From positions 10,749,501 to 10,813,500 of the forward strand of contig NC_092568.1 in the NCBI RefSeq assembly GCF_037975245.1: a stretch of DNA of 64,000 bases, written 5' to 3'. A program made the translations under genes and the position numbers. The notes beneath the pieces are model-generated. The model saw only the letters and a program-made list of their open reading frames with translations. It was not told the origin of the DNA and did not search any database. The stretch comes from Apostichopus japonicus. Taxonomy: Eukaryota; Echinodermata; Holothuroidea; Aspidochirotida; Stichopodidae. Within the stretch, counting starts at the first letter, position 1; every line of letters starts with the position of its first letter. Shown here one piece after another: positions 1 to 11,500 of the stretch.

Positions 1-145
1 TAGTCTATAAGTTTGTTGTTGTCTGAACAAAAGTTGCTGCTGCTGTTTCACCACGCTGTTGCTCAAACTCACGTTGATGTCTAAACTTCCGTTGTTTAAA
101 CTTACGTCGTTGTCTATAAACTTACGTTAAACTTAGCAACGAAAT
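1..145. repeat. Degenerate short tandem repeat
   Basis: Diverged copies of a roughly 20-bp unit related to CTAAACTTACGTTGTTGT recur to about 145. It lies in intron 2 of iGluR B. Confidence 0.5.
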
Positions 146-432
146 AAGTTTTCCCTTTTCGCGTTCCATAGTGGAGGTTTATAGCCCTCTCTGATAAACC
201 TCTCTGGACCCTCAGGCACCGTCCGATTGCCTGACCGGTCAGTTCGCCTCTGTTCCAGAGCGGACCATTTGAAATATATGTCATTAGACTATAACACGTT
301 TTTCTTGTTTCTAAACTTTACTGTTTTGCATATACATATTTTTTTAGTGTGTGCGTGTGTGCTCTTAAAGCTGAAGTTAGTCAAGCGTATTGTATTCAAC
401 ATTTCGCTATTTATCTCTTCATTTCTTCTTAC

Positions 433-624
433 CCGAGTAAAGGCTCTTTGAAAGAGTCATTGTCTCATAATCTTTATCAGCTAACACCTGGTCGTGGATG
501 ACGTTAACTTGGTCTCCGGTTGGGAGGAGACCACGCCCCGCTGCATCATTAATGTATGTGGAGGCGTCGGTCAAAATCTGCTTGTAGTGGTCATCCTTGC
601 CAGTGTATTTTCCATATAAGGACA
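433..624 (-). CDS. iGluR B exon 2 (amino-terminal domain)
   Basis: Acceptor ATTTAG, donor GTAAGA, phase 1 in and out. Contains SLYGKYTGKDD, YKQIL, TYIND, GDQVNVIH and TLSK in the same order as iGluR A exon 2. It is one codon shorter than its counterpart. Confidence 0.87.
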
Positions 625-3600
625 CTAAATGAAAATGACAAAAAAAAGGATGACAAAATTAAAACAAAAAGAAATTAGTAATGAGTAACTAAACAATGAC
701 GGTCTAGAAACATGACTAGAAAAATAAACATACATATATAATTTTAAATTTAGAGAATAAATCGCGACGACTGTTACCTTAAAATCGAAGCATGTCTACA
801 ACAGAAGTAATTGGGGAAGAATCTGGAATGACCTGGTTGCAACGAAAGTTTTTTCTCCCTCATATACCGCACTCATCCTCACCAAGCCGAACCCCTGCCC
901 TATGCCCATCTATATTTAATAATTCATACGACATCTCTATAACATTGGACAAGCTACAGCTACAACCTTTCAGTGTACGTTTTGGACAATATGTGAACAC
1001 TTTACAATGTATTATCACTGTTACGTAATGATTTATTATTTCATAATCGTTTCATTGTTTTTATTTTTTTTTTCGTTTTAATAACATTAAAAGAATTATC
1101 AATTAGATGCCAGAAAAAAAAAAGCATTTTGGCATCAAAGATAAACGTTTAAATGTATTTCTGATTTTATTTAACACTATATTGGTTCATTAAGTAAGAT
1201 ATTCGAGCTTCTACGTTACATAAATGGATCGACGCACACAAGAGAACACAATGTTCAGTCATTTATTTCCCGCGCGAAATCAACTGAAAGATCGTTGCTA
1301 CTTCAAAATATGCAAAGTTGTCTAGGCTGTTGTTGGTTGTGTTTATCATTGTGTTATCACGTGTGTACTAATTATGTACGTAAACAGCTGCAGATTGATG
1401 TGCAGTAGGACCCACTACCTGTTCACGTTAGTTGTACTACTCTCTTTGTTTCTTGTTTGGGGGGGGGGGGGGCGTATTTTACTTCCATGTCATGCTTCGA
1501 AGCACTTATACTGACAGTACGAGCAGTATGGACGATGCTGTTGCTATTAGAAACAACAGAGTTAGGAACTGTAACGTTAATACTGTCAGTACGAGTGCTT
1601 TCAACCATGATATGAGAGGACAGTATGGAGTAGTATCGATGTTAGAAAATTGTCCCAAGTGACCAGTTGCCTTGTCAATTTTGTCATTGATTAAAGGAAG
1701 TATGACGTCACATTCAGTCAAGCTCTTAAAGCAACTTTCTTCATTATATTTCGATCAACTTTTCCATGTTTTTCGAGACTCAGATTTCGTACAACTGACG
1801 TACATTAATTAAATGAGCTTCACTATGGTCAATTTCATATGATGCAGAATTAAGTAACCGTCGACTCGTTTTAGTGCATGGGTGGGTGTGTGTGTTTTCG
1901 TTTTGTTGCTGTTGTTTTTAGGGGGTTGTTTTTACGGGGTTGGGGTCTACAATTTCCAATTTTCCTTGTATAAGAGGTTAACACTGAATGAATTATCCGA
2001 CGATCTATTGTGGAAATCCGACTGTACTGCAGTCATTTAATCCGAATTTTCTCACGAACTGTTATGCAGTGATCATATCTTCAAAGTGAGTTGTTTTAGA
2101 TATAATCTAATTCCGATCTTTATTTTGCGTACTTAGACTGGGCAAGTTTTGGTGACATTTATTACCATCCAAATTAAAGAAAAAAGATTGCTTGAATGCT
2201 CAAAACCTATAATATATCATAACCTATCTGGGCAGTATATATACTGTAGGTTTATGTGTTAAAAAGGTTATACTCTGTGTTAAAAGATATCAGAGATTTC
2301 TATGACGCCACCAGCACCGTCCATTCGTCGTGTAGCTGTTGCACAAGCTGACATTATATATGTTTAACATTCTCTCTACAACATTTGAACTATTTTCTAA
2401 CCAAGGGTGAACAATAAGATAAAACCAATCACACCTTCAAAATTCGGAAGGACAGCATTAGCCTACAACAAAATTATTGTGATAATAAAACAACACATCA
2501 AGGACAACTTCTATCACTGCAGGTTACATAGCTACCCCTCTCGTTTTATATCTTTCTTTTATTGTTTTAATTATTTTTTGTTACACAAATATGGCGAAAG
2601 ACGTATCGTGCTAGATTTCATCCTTAGGGTGGCATACTCCTATTAGCGTCTTTATCAATCCGCGGCAAGTGTTCTCCTTCAGGAAAAGTGCCAATTAGGA
2701 GCAGGAGAACAACTTTTCTGCTATGTTATCAATTAGGATGTGCTTTTTTGTGGCTTGGATGTTAAAGAACATGAATGGAAGCACATGTGGTTAAAAAAAT
2801 TGGGTAAAATTGAGGCAATTTTAGACCAGTTTAGCCCTCCCAGTGGCAACGAACGAAGATTGTTTACGACTGAGTAAAGAGGTTTGTTTACAAGTGACGA
2901 AAAGTTCCGGCTCTCGTAGCAAAAAATCTGCATGGTCATGGTACGGAAAATTGATGGTGCCATGAAAGGCCAACTTGTCAGCTATCCAGTGATGGGTAGT
3001 GTTTAGCAAGTGAAAACTTCTATCTAGGCTTAGAGAAGACATTACTTTTGTGATTTAGTGTGTGAGTCAATGGGGCTTTTAATGGGCGTATGCTACCTTA
3101 GGTGCAGTTCGCTCTTTGTATGAATATTTTCCATGGAAAGGGATAGCCTAGCTAATAAACAATGGATAAATATACAGGCCTATACATACTGTATAATTTG
3201 ATCTCGAGTGAGACGGTGACGTCATCCTCTTTCTGTCATTAACGGAGCAGTGATTAAAATTTAGCACAACTTAATGTCTTGGCAGAAGAATGGAAGGTTA
3301 TGCGAAGCATTTTTCTGCACTGGAATCTTTTTTTTTTAATCAGTGGACTACGTTATAGTCCAAACTAGATATCTGACTAACTGATTGTTTAACTGTAGTG
3401 AAGATAAAATCCCATTGCTATTTTTCTGTTGCCTTAAAAGTGGCTTTTATTTCATAACTCCTTAATTGTTTTATTTATTATTATTTTATCGCACTTTTTC
3501 TTGCAACAAAAACTAAATATTACCATTACATCATTAATTTTACAATAACGTTTCACAGCATTAACTTTGATAAACAGAGACGAAATTTTTTATTCACGAA

Positions 3601-3855
3601 ATGTTAGAATCATCCAGAACTTGGAATCATCCATATCAGATATAGAGCATATTTTCATATGATAAGGGTGAATTGAGAGTCCAGTACATTCCATATGTAG
3701 TAGCTTCAATCAGTATTGTACGCATTTGGTTTTATTTCAACTAACAAAAAACAACAAATTCAAGTAGTTTTATTCTTACCAACTTTGATCGTCTCGGCTG
3801 AAGTCAGGGCAGGCAGTAGCACTACCGCACAAACCCAAAGAAGGGCGCGGTTCAT
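433..3855 (-). CDS. Second ionotropic glutamate receptor (iGluR B), first two exons, runs off left edge
   Basis: Join 3855-3780 and 624-433 on the minus strand. Both exons have the same phases (1 out; 1 in and out) as exons 1 and 2 of iGluR A, which ends 3.5 kb upstream in the same orientation. The product starts with a signal peptide cleavable near A20, followed by ETIKVG and VSLYGKYTGKDD. By eye more than half of the 64 residues of exon 2 match iGluR A. Only the beginning of the amino-terminal domain is visible, so it cannot be said whether the full gene is intact or shares the unusual pore. It is a tandem duplicate and probably a plasma-membrane receptor subunit. Confidence 0.85.
1486..1614. 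repeat. 129-bp imperfect inverted repeat (hairpin-forming)
   Basis: Arms of about 34 bp (left from CATGTCATGC, right ending CATGATATG) pair with about six mismatches, sharing the core TACTGACAGTA. The loop contains further short inverted pieces. Could be a tiny MITE; no target duplication was recognised. Confidence 0.55.
2624..3101. mobile_element. MITE family 2, copy 1
   Basis: Terminal inverted repeats GGTGGCATACTCC (left) and GGGCGTATGCTACC (right), flanked by TTAG on both sides. Its interior matches, in inverted orientation, the element at 57175-57633, whose flanks are TTAA. No transposase is encoded, so it is non-autonomous. Confidence 0.75.
3780..3855 (-). CDS. iGluR B exon 1 (start codon, signal peptide)
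   Basis: ATG at 3855; signal peptide MNRALLWVCAVVLLPALTSA then ETIKV; phase 1 donor GTAAGA. The same architecture as iGluR A exon 1 with little residue conservation inside the signal peptide. Confidence 0.83.
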
Positions 3856-5278
3856 ATCTCTATAGTCGTATCACTACACGACTTATAAATGTCCGCAAGA
3901 TATCTCAAATTTTCGCTGTTAGCCTTCAAAACGTGGTATAAAATCCTAATATTAATAACATCAAGAGTGTAAGTACAAGCTACTACTGTTCTGTTTTCAG
4001 GAGATCCGTAATAGTTTTGTCTTTTTCTTCTTCTTCTTCTTCTTTTTCGGGAATGTGGTCAATTTATTGAAAGCTTCTTCTCCGTAACGTTATTTATGAT
4101 TCATTCAGTGCTTTTATCCATAGACAATAAGTAAAAGCCCATTTAGCTTAGATGACGTATTGATGACAATACGTTTGAAAGCACCAATCACAGAGCGGCT
4201 TATACGCTCTGCTAACTTTTCTATTTTAACCGACGCTACGAAGATCTTTTCAAGTAAGATTAAGGTTCCCCTTTGCTTTTTTGGAACTTATTGTCATCGT
4301 TTGGGTATTGAATCTTTTTTTTTTCTTTCTTCTAAGTTTTTCTTTTTGTACCTCCCAATGCCATTTGTGATGGAATTTAGATGAAAACATCTGCTGAATG
4401 GTACAACAAGCTATAGAGGGTAGGAGAAGCCATTGACAAGAACTATGGGAGGTTACCGAATCCGTCTCTGAGGACTTAAATGTTTGAATTCAATGGGACG
4501 AGAAATAAATAAACCTCCTAACAGTGCCGGGACTTTTCAACAAACTACAGTTTACATTTAATTGGTACACTGGCATGCATGCAGTCGGTTGCATATGTTC
4601 ACATATTTAGCGATTACCGCGTTCATAATGTTAATGTCCTCCCGGTGTGACGTACATGTTTACTGTGACTGTCGGTGAAAAAGCATTTGGTTTTGTTGTG
4701 CCATTTTGTTTTTTAACCTTGTGCGACTTTTCTGCAGAAAAAATGCACACAGTATGATGTATGTAGCTTCTCCCCGTCACGCATATCGGCAAAGCTGCTA
4801 CCAGAGTTGCATTGGGTCGTGTATACCCAGACCTGAAGCGGCGACGGCGACCATACATTTTATACGCGGATACGCCTCAATACGTCTCCATGCTTCAATC
4901 TATGGCGTTTGAAGAAAAAGAAATTACAACCATTCGTTTGACTTTTCCCTTTTTGAGACCTATTTACAAACCAATTAATCTAAGAAAAGAAAATTGTGTG
5001 TCATAGAAATTAATTGCACTATTTTTTTATTTTAAAGCTGTAAGATTTTGTCCGTTTAAAACCCAAGCGTGTCGAGCGCCGAGTCGAGCTCGGTGGACAA
5101 TTAATTCAACGGGACACCTGTTTTGAAGATATTTATAAATTCATAGTAAATTCAGATGTGTGGAAGCCATAACGTGATTAATCTTTCCTCATACTTCGAC
5201 TCCCTAATTTGATCCCCGGCCCCGTGGCTGTACCGAATCCCCCCCCCCCTCCCGTAATGCCCTTCATACGTGACCGGC

Positions 5279-5765
5279 GTTGAAGACTCGCCCAAACAGC
5301 ATGCGGCCATCTTTAAAAAGTTAACTTTCCGTTGCTTGCAAGTGAAGTTTTTCTCTTGTATGTATGTATGTATGTATATGTGATCTTCCCGCAAGCAGGA
5401 ACTCGCGAAAGAAGCCATGGAGGCTTATAGACTCGCAAGCTGACCGAAGCCAATCTCTCGGCACACATCCATTTAACATTCTTGTCGCTACAAAATGCAG
5501 ACATTAATGAAACGTGATACCTAGTTATCTATGTGAACCTGAGATGTCCATCGCTGTATAGTTTGTACACTGTGCTGTTGGTATAGACTGCAGCTGTATG
5601 TACTGACTGTACACTAGTGTCTAATTACCGACGGTAGCAAGCTGTGTGTGTGTATTTCTGGGATTGATGATGGTGTCTAACACTTCTGTTACACCTCATT
5701 TTCGAAACTAGGTCAGATTACCGGCATTAGACGTTTCTTTTTGCGCGAGTCTTCACACCCTTTAA
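5279..5765. mobile_element. MITE family 1, copy 1 (with internal insertion)
   Basis: Matches the elements at 24210-24559 and 54321-54672 over most of its length. The right end GCGAGTCTTCACACCCT plus TTAA is intact, but the left end lacks the terminal AGG and TTAA. Relative to the other copies it carries about 125 extra bases (about 5362-5486) including (TGTA)n. Confidence 0.75.
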
Positions 5766-6946
5766 ACCTAATACTTTTGTTAGCCGTTTGGGAATAAAGA
5801 TGGAAAATATTTTGAAGACCTTCAGAAAACTCTTTACTTTGCAAAACAAACGTAATCATTTTCACCGCAAGACTCGTAGCGGCTGTACTCGGTCTAATTT
5901 GCATATAGTGGTTGGGGCAGAAGTTTGTTTGGATATGTGCTCAAACTCACCGACTTCCCCCGTCCCCACCCACCCCTCCCGGATAGATAAGACAATATTA
6001 CTATAGACATCGAACTTTCAGGCCTTGCTTTTAGTTTGTCAGCAATCATATATAGAGGTATAGCTGAAGGAAAAAGATTACTTACCTCCCCTGCCCCTCC
6101 CCATCTCACCCCCTTCCTACCCCTCCCTCCTGTTGCAATGTTTTCAGATCACCTTACTTACCCCGCAACAACAAAACACGAAAGAAAAAGAAACCAAACC
6201 ATAGTGTCTACCTTCCACCACTTATATTTCCTTAAGAAACAGAAAAATAGAAAAATAGATAAGAAAAAGGATACAAGAATGACGATATGAAAAAATAAAA
6301 TTGCAAAATGTTCATTAACGACAGTTACAACACAATGTCAATAGCGATTGAAAGAGACGTTACAGTCATGTTCACCTGATTTGTACAGCTACAACAAACA
6401 CACCTTTGATTTTTTTGGTAGTGAGTCATGTGCGATTGGTTGAAATATTAATATTTCGTACTCCTGAAGATTCATAAATAAGTTTTGCTTGAATGATTAT
6501 ATAAGCGATTTAATTGAATGTTATCCCCAATATAGTACAAATTGAAAAAATAAAATTGACATCTATGGATCAGTAATCGAGCTATAACTTCCATTTTGTT
6601 TGCATGGAATACCTTGCATGCATGCATTCGGAGAATGGTTTCAATGATTGATGGTTATACATATATGACATGGATATCACAGGCCCATATAGCAAATTGA
6701 TAGGTCACGTGACTGGGTTGATCTTGGATGAAGAAACCTATTGACCCTTTGATACACCCTAACTGTATCATTTAAACGGTACCCTATATAACAAAGTCAT
6801 TTGATGGATATGAATTTAACATAAACCACTGCCAAGAAATGTTTTTTAAAAATGAATTCAATTAAAATTGGAATAGTGATAAACGCGCGGGTACGGATTG
6901 AAGGAGGGACGCGAATTCGAAAAGGGAGGAACATATTTCTTAAAGG

Positions 6947-6952
6947 TTTAAT
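6947..6952 (-). terminator. Possible polyadenylation signal ATTAAA for iGluR A
   Basis: First recognised ATTAAA variant on the minus strand, about 440 nt past the stop. No AATAAA was noticed nearer. Weak evidence without transcript data. Confidence 0.25.
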
Positions 6953-7389
6953 CATAAGGAGATAGTTTCTCCTTAGAATTCCAATACAGACTTTGTCCCA
7001 AGCAACCCCATTCCTCCCTGCTCCTCTGCTTCAATTATTCCCGTACATCGACGCGAACATGACTTATTAACACCGAGTACTATAAATTTACATAATTGTT
7101 ACAAATATTTACAAAAAAAATAAATTTCTATTAGTCACTTATTTGCGTCTTTCTTCCTGCAACCACAAAATTCTTGCTTTTGATTTGAGCAACGAAAAAA
7201 AAATGATTGAAACGAATAGCTTACAATTATACATAGATATCCTATCACCGGAAACTTTACATTATTGAAATATTTCAAACATTAATCAGAATTACAGTCG
7301 GAGAGAAAAAAAGTGAGAGCCTCCCCTACACCCTATACCCCGTCCCCCGTACCCCTTCCCCAAGAAACAATGTCAGTTTCTGGTGAGAC

Positions 7390-8580
7390 TTAAATCCAGT
7401 CAGTAGCCCCTTTGTCTGGTGCTGCGTCTTTCGGATCCTGACCATAGAAATCGGTGGTCATCTTATTTTGGGGTGGAGCACGGTGCCCTCCTTGGTCGCC
7501 ACGACGACCCACAAAGGTAGGTCTGGCCCCCTTATCAATGGCGAGAACGTACAACAACCATTCTAATATCATGACGATGACGCTCCCGCCCATTCCGCAG
7601 AACATCAGGTAGTACATCCCCTGAAGGTCGTGAACGGTGAACGATTTTTTGGTCTCAGTTTCCCACAGAGTGTCGCGAGCACACTTCAGAGAGTTACTGA
7701 ACTTCATATCCAATATACGGGTGATATTGCCTCGTTTTTTCAATACTTTTAGAGCGTATGATAGCTGATCACGGAGTGGCGAACCGGACGGGGTGGCGAA
7801 AGAAAAGCTGATTTTGCCCAGAGTCTTCCCAGATATGAACAAACGACAAGGCTTCCTATCGGCGGCGTATGATAAAATCCTTTCTTCCCCGAGTACTGCG
7901 TAGCGGCCATCCCATTGCCGACGGACGCGATATATGGCTTCTTCGATCCTGTCTTCCAGAAGATTTCTATCCGAGTTGAGAATCCGGTCGAAGACCATTC
8001 TATATTGTCCTTTGTTGAATCGATAGAAGTCGTAGGACGGACTGTTACGGACAGCTCCGAACTCATGGATGTCATTGAAAAGCAAATCATGGACGTCTTT
8101 GATCTTGATGGCTGTCTTGGAGAACTTGAAGACGGAGTTGACGTTCCATGCATATAGGAAGATAGTACATATACAAAACCAGAACCAGAACATGGAGAGA
8201 AGTCTCAGCGACCATGATTTAGGTGATCTGTGGAAACTTTGCCAAAAGCCAGTCGACAAACAATAGAATATGGATTCACCAATGCTAAAGGTTCCGGCCT
8301 CCTCCTCTGTCGCTTCCCCACGCTCCGCCAGTCTCCGGTATTCGTAAGGGCTGAAGTAGCCAAGGAAAAATACCATCGAGGAAATGATGACAAAGAGAGC
8401 GACAAGTGCCGCCCAGGCGGTGACATGAAGTGGGAAGACCAGCGAAAATGGGTACTCGAAGGTCCAGGAAGGATGAAGAATAGCGACCTTGAGTTGGCTT
8501 TTGTACCACGTACCGGTAAAGTCAATAGCATCTTCCCGGGCTCCGACTTTGGTTAAGGATCCTATGGCGACGTCTGCATC
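7390..8580 (-). CDS. iGluR A exon 12 (end of S1, M1-M3, S2, M4, C-terminus, stop)
   Basis: 1191-bp terminal exon with acceptor TCTTTCAG after a long pyrimidine tract, stop TAA at 7392-7390. Begins DADVAIGSLT, then A-R-E and IDF as in other iGluRs. FSPYEY follows M1, SPKSWSLR lies between M2 and M3, and the S2 block A-T-P-S-G-S-P-L-R-D precedes M4. An ungapped by-eye comparison with AMPA-type receptors runs through M2-M3. Confidence 0.94.
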   Translation of the reverse strand, partial: DADVAIGSLTKVGAREDAIDFTGTWYKSQLKVAILHPSWTFEYPFSLVFPLHVTAWAALVALFVIISSMVFFLGYFSPYEYRRLAERGEATEEEAGTFSIGESIFYCLSTGFWQSFHRSPKSWSLRLLSMFWFWFCICTIFLYAWNVNSVFKFSKTAIKIKDVHDLLFNDIHEFGAVRNSPSYDFYRFNKGQYRMVFDRILNSDRNLLEDRIEEAIYRVRRQWDGRYAVLGEERILSYAADRKPCRLFISGKTLGKISFSFATPSGSPLRDQLSYALKVLKKRGNITRILDMKFSNSLKCARDTLWETETKKSFTVHDLQGMYYLMFCGMGGSVIVMILEWLLYVLAIDKGARPTFVGRRGDQGGHRAPPQNKMTTDFYGQDPKDAAPDKGATDWI

Positions 8581-11500
8581 CTGAAAGAAAAGAAGAAGAA
8601 GAAAAACGGGAGAAGAAGAAGTCAGCGAAAACATAAAAAGGATTTTTTATTAATGAATATTTTTAATGGAGTGAAGTAATGATAGTTTTAGGAATGATGT
8701 CAAAGGTCAAGTAACATAGCACAGTATAGGCCTACTGTGAACTTAAAGACTTTCAAAACGTTCTCAGCCCTTACGCCTTTCTCTAATGAAACCACATTAG
8801 TACAGGCATGAATCTGCATGTGTTATCAATTTTAACCCCAATTTAACCAAGTTTCAAATAATTTTGTCTTTCTTTTTAAGTTAGAGAGCCTACAGACTTA
8901 GTGAATGTGGCGAATCCATGCATTCTCACCTACTTACTTTGTATCAACAACCTATTTTGCGCATGCGCATGCTTTTTAAAGGTCGTACAAACAAAAGAAG
9001 CACCCTATGGTTAGGCAATCACCGAGTGTTTGGCAATTTGATTGCCCTCTAAAAAGAAAGTGAAGAAGAAGTAGCTTCGAAATGATATTTTACAAAGAAA
9101 ACCCATATGCTAACTTGGTATCATCAACATTTTACACTCAACATAGTGCAGATGCAGTTCTTCCATCTTACAATGGATCAACAAAAATGATAATAATATG
9201 TAGTAAAATATAGAAGAACGTCCCTTAGACCATATATAACAGCCGGTAAGATCTCCGTTGTTGTTGTGGGTGGGGGGAGGGGGGGGGGGGGGGTGAAGGG
9301 GGAGTACAAGAAAAGAGGACTTTGCACAGATTGCACACTATGATAGATCCGAAAAGACGAATAGATATATCGAAGAATAAATTTACAGTCCCCCGAGGTG
9401 GTTGCAGTTGTCGATTTCTAACCCATTGAACAAAAATATTTGCATTTGCAATATGGCTAACGCCTATACCCCTATGAAATACCTCCCACATCCTCCCAAC
9501 TCACCCCCTCCCCCATCGCCCCCACCCCGTCGTCTTGCATAAACCCATTGATAATATCATTTGTAGTACGTAATACACCTTTTCTAAAGCGAATGAAACG
9601 GCGTAGGAAGGTACTTTTGAGTGGGGTGGGGGCTGAAGACTGATGGACGGCCTGGGGAGGGGTCTAAGGAGAGGGGGTGTCCCCCTCCCCTTTGGATTTT
9701 TTTTGCATTTCCAGGTGGCCTCAGATGCAATGTGGTGCAATATAGCACACTTCAACACCCACTCCATTTGGTAAACTTAATTTTGTATTTTCACCTGGCC
9801 TTAGATGCAATTTGGTGCTACAAATGAATTTTTTCTCATTTGGAAATGAAAAAAGGGTTTTCTGACTTGCGAAGCGGGGGGGGGGGGGCGGAATGATACT
9901 TCCGCCCCTTTTTTTTCACTGGGGGCTGGAAGGTTCTTACGCCCTTGAATTTAGTTGTTTCTCCCTCTCCGTGTAGTGCCCTGTTTATTTTCATGTCAGT
10001 TAGTCTCTGTAAAAGGTTCTGCTAGGATCAAAACGTAAACCCTTCTAACGTTTACAAAGCCAATTATCGTAATTTAAATGTTCCACAAAGAGTAATTTTA
10101 AAATTGAATCGTTTTTTTTTGGGGGGGGGGGATTTTCTTTTCTGTTATTATATTACAGTGATTCTCCTATCAATTAAGATTGCGTAAGAGAGAAGGTTTA
10201 AGAATTGACATACCCCGTCAATGAGTTCTCTAATCATACCGTCCCACTCTCCAGTCGACAGATCCAGACTACCATATTGGCCACGGCTCATCAAGGTGAT
10301 TCTGAGAAAGAATATCAAGTACGAGGTTATTGCACAAAATATTATCCTTTAATGATTCTTGGTTAATCAATTAGCTACGAATTTATGATGAATTGCATGT
10401 CAACATTGTTATATTCTCAGGGACGTTGGGGCCAGTTATGTGTAGAAAAAAAGTATCAGAAGCCAGAATGCTTTTGGTTCCTTGCATTCGTTATCATGTA
10501 CATGAAGCATTGCTATACACTTGTACTAGTTGCCATGGTGATTATGGAATAGCCGAACCGTCTGTGAACTTCTATGTTGAAAGAGTTGTAGTAATATGTT
10601 AGCAGGTATATTGATTAAAGGTTGAAAAGCATGCTAGTAGTGTGGGCCTTAGACTTAATGAGTCAAAAACTGAATATCTCACAGTCAACATCAAAACCCA
10701 GGACAAAATCGACATCAAAATAAGTAGTGGTGCAAAACTAAATGAAGTCGACAACTACAAGTACCTTGGTTCCCTTGTGAGAGATAGTAAAAGAGAAATC
10801 AACAAAAGAATTGGCATGGCATGGTCTGCTTGTAATAAAATGGACACTGTGTGGAAATCTGGCCTCAACAGAAAGACCAAACTAGACATTTTTAAATCAA
10901 CTGTACAGTGTGTCATCATGTATGGCTCCGATACATGGACAGTTACGAAGGAATTGGAAGCAAAATTAGATGGGTGCTACACAAGACTTTTACGGAAATG
11001 TTTAAATGTACATTGGAGTCAACATATGACAAATACTGAACTGTATGGCAATGAACCAAAACTATCCTGTAAGATACAACAACGCCGTCTCAAACTAGCA
11101 GGGCACTCATACAGGAACACCAAGGAACCTGCAATCTCTCAACTTATCATGTGGACACCAAAACATGGAAGGAGAAATAGGGGAAAACATAGCTCAGCTA
11201 TATAGATGTAGTTGCTAGGGACATCGGGTGCTTCAAACTGATCTTCCTAACTTGATGAGGGACAGAAATAAATGGGCAAATCTCAACATGATTCCGACTT
11301 CTGTCGACTAGAGAGAGAGAGATATTGATATATTGTTTCAAGAACATAGGCAAGGATTAGTATGTCTTAAGCCCTATTAGTCACTCTTAATTGGTACAGA
11401 ACCATCTGACCAGATATAGCAGATTGGGCGGCTAGATGATATTTCTCTGCTTTGTAGCCCATACCGGTACTGTTAGTCCCAGTGGATGCTTATAGGTAAC

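Larger units (their letters stand above)
625..3779 (-). other. iGluR B intron 1
   Basis: No coding exon was recognised. It holds a short hairpin-type TIR element at 1486-1614, a G12 run near 1459-1472 and one copy of a TTAA-type MITE at 2624-3101. The remainder is AT-rich without visible structure. Confidence 0.6.
3856..7389. other. Intergenic region between iGluR A and iGluR B
   Basis: Holds the 3' flank of iGluR A, the upstream region of iGluR B, a (TTC)n run near 4024-4044, MITE family 1 copy 1 (5279-5765) and a (TGTA)n stretch inside that copy. No other gene was seen. Confidence 0.6.

Noticed and set aside
8205-8556. Overlapping frames on both strands within 7749-8556
   Set aside because: Shadow frames of the iGluR A terminal exon.
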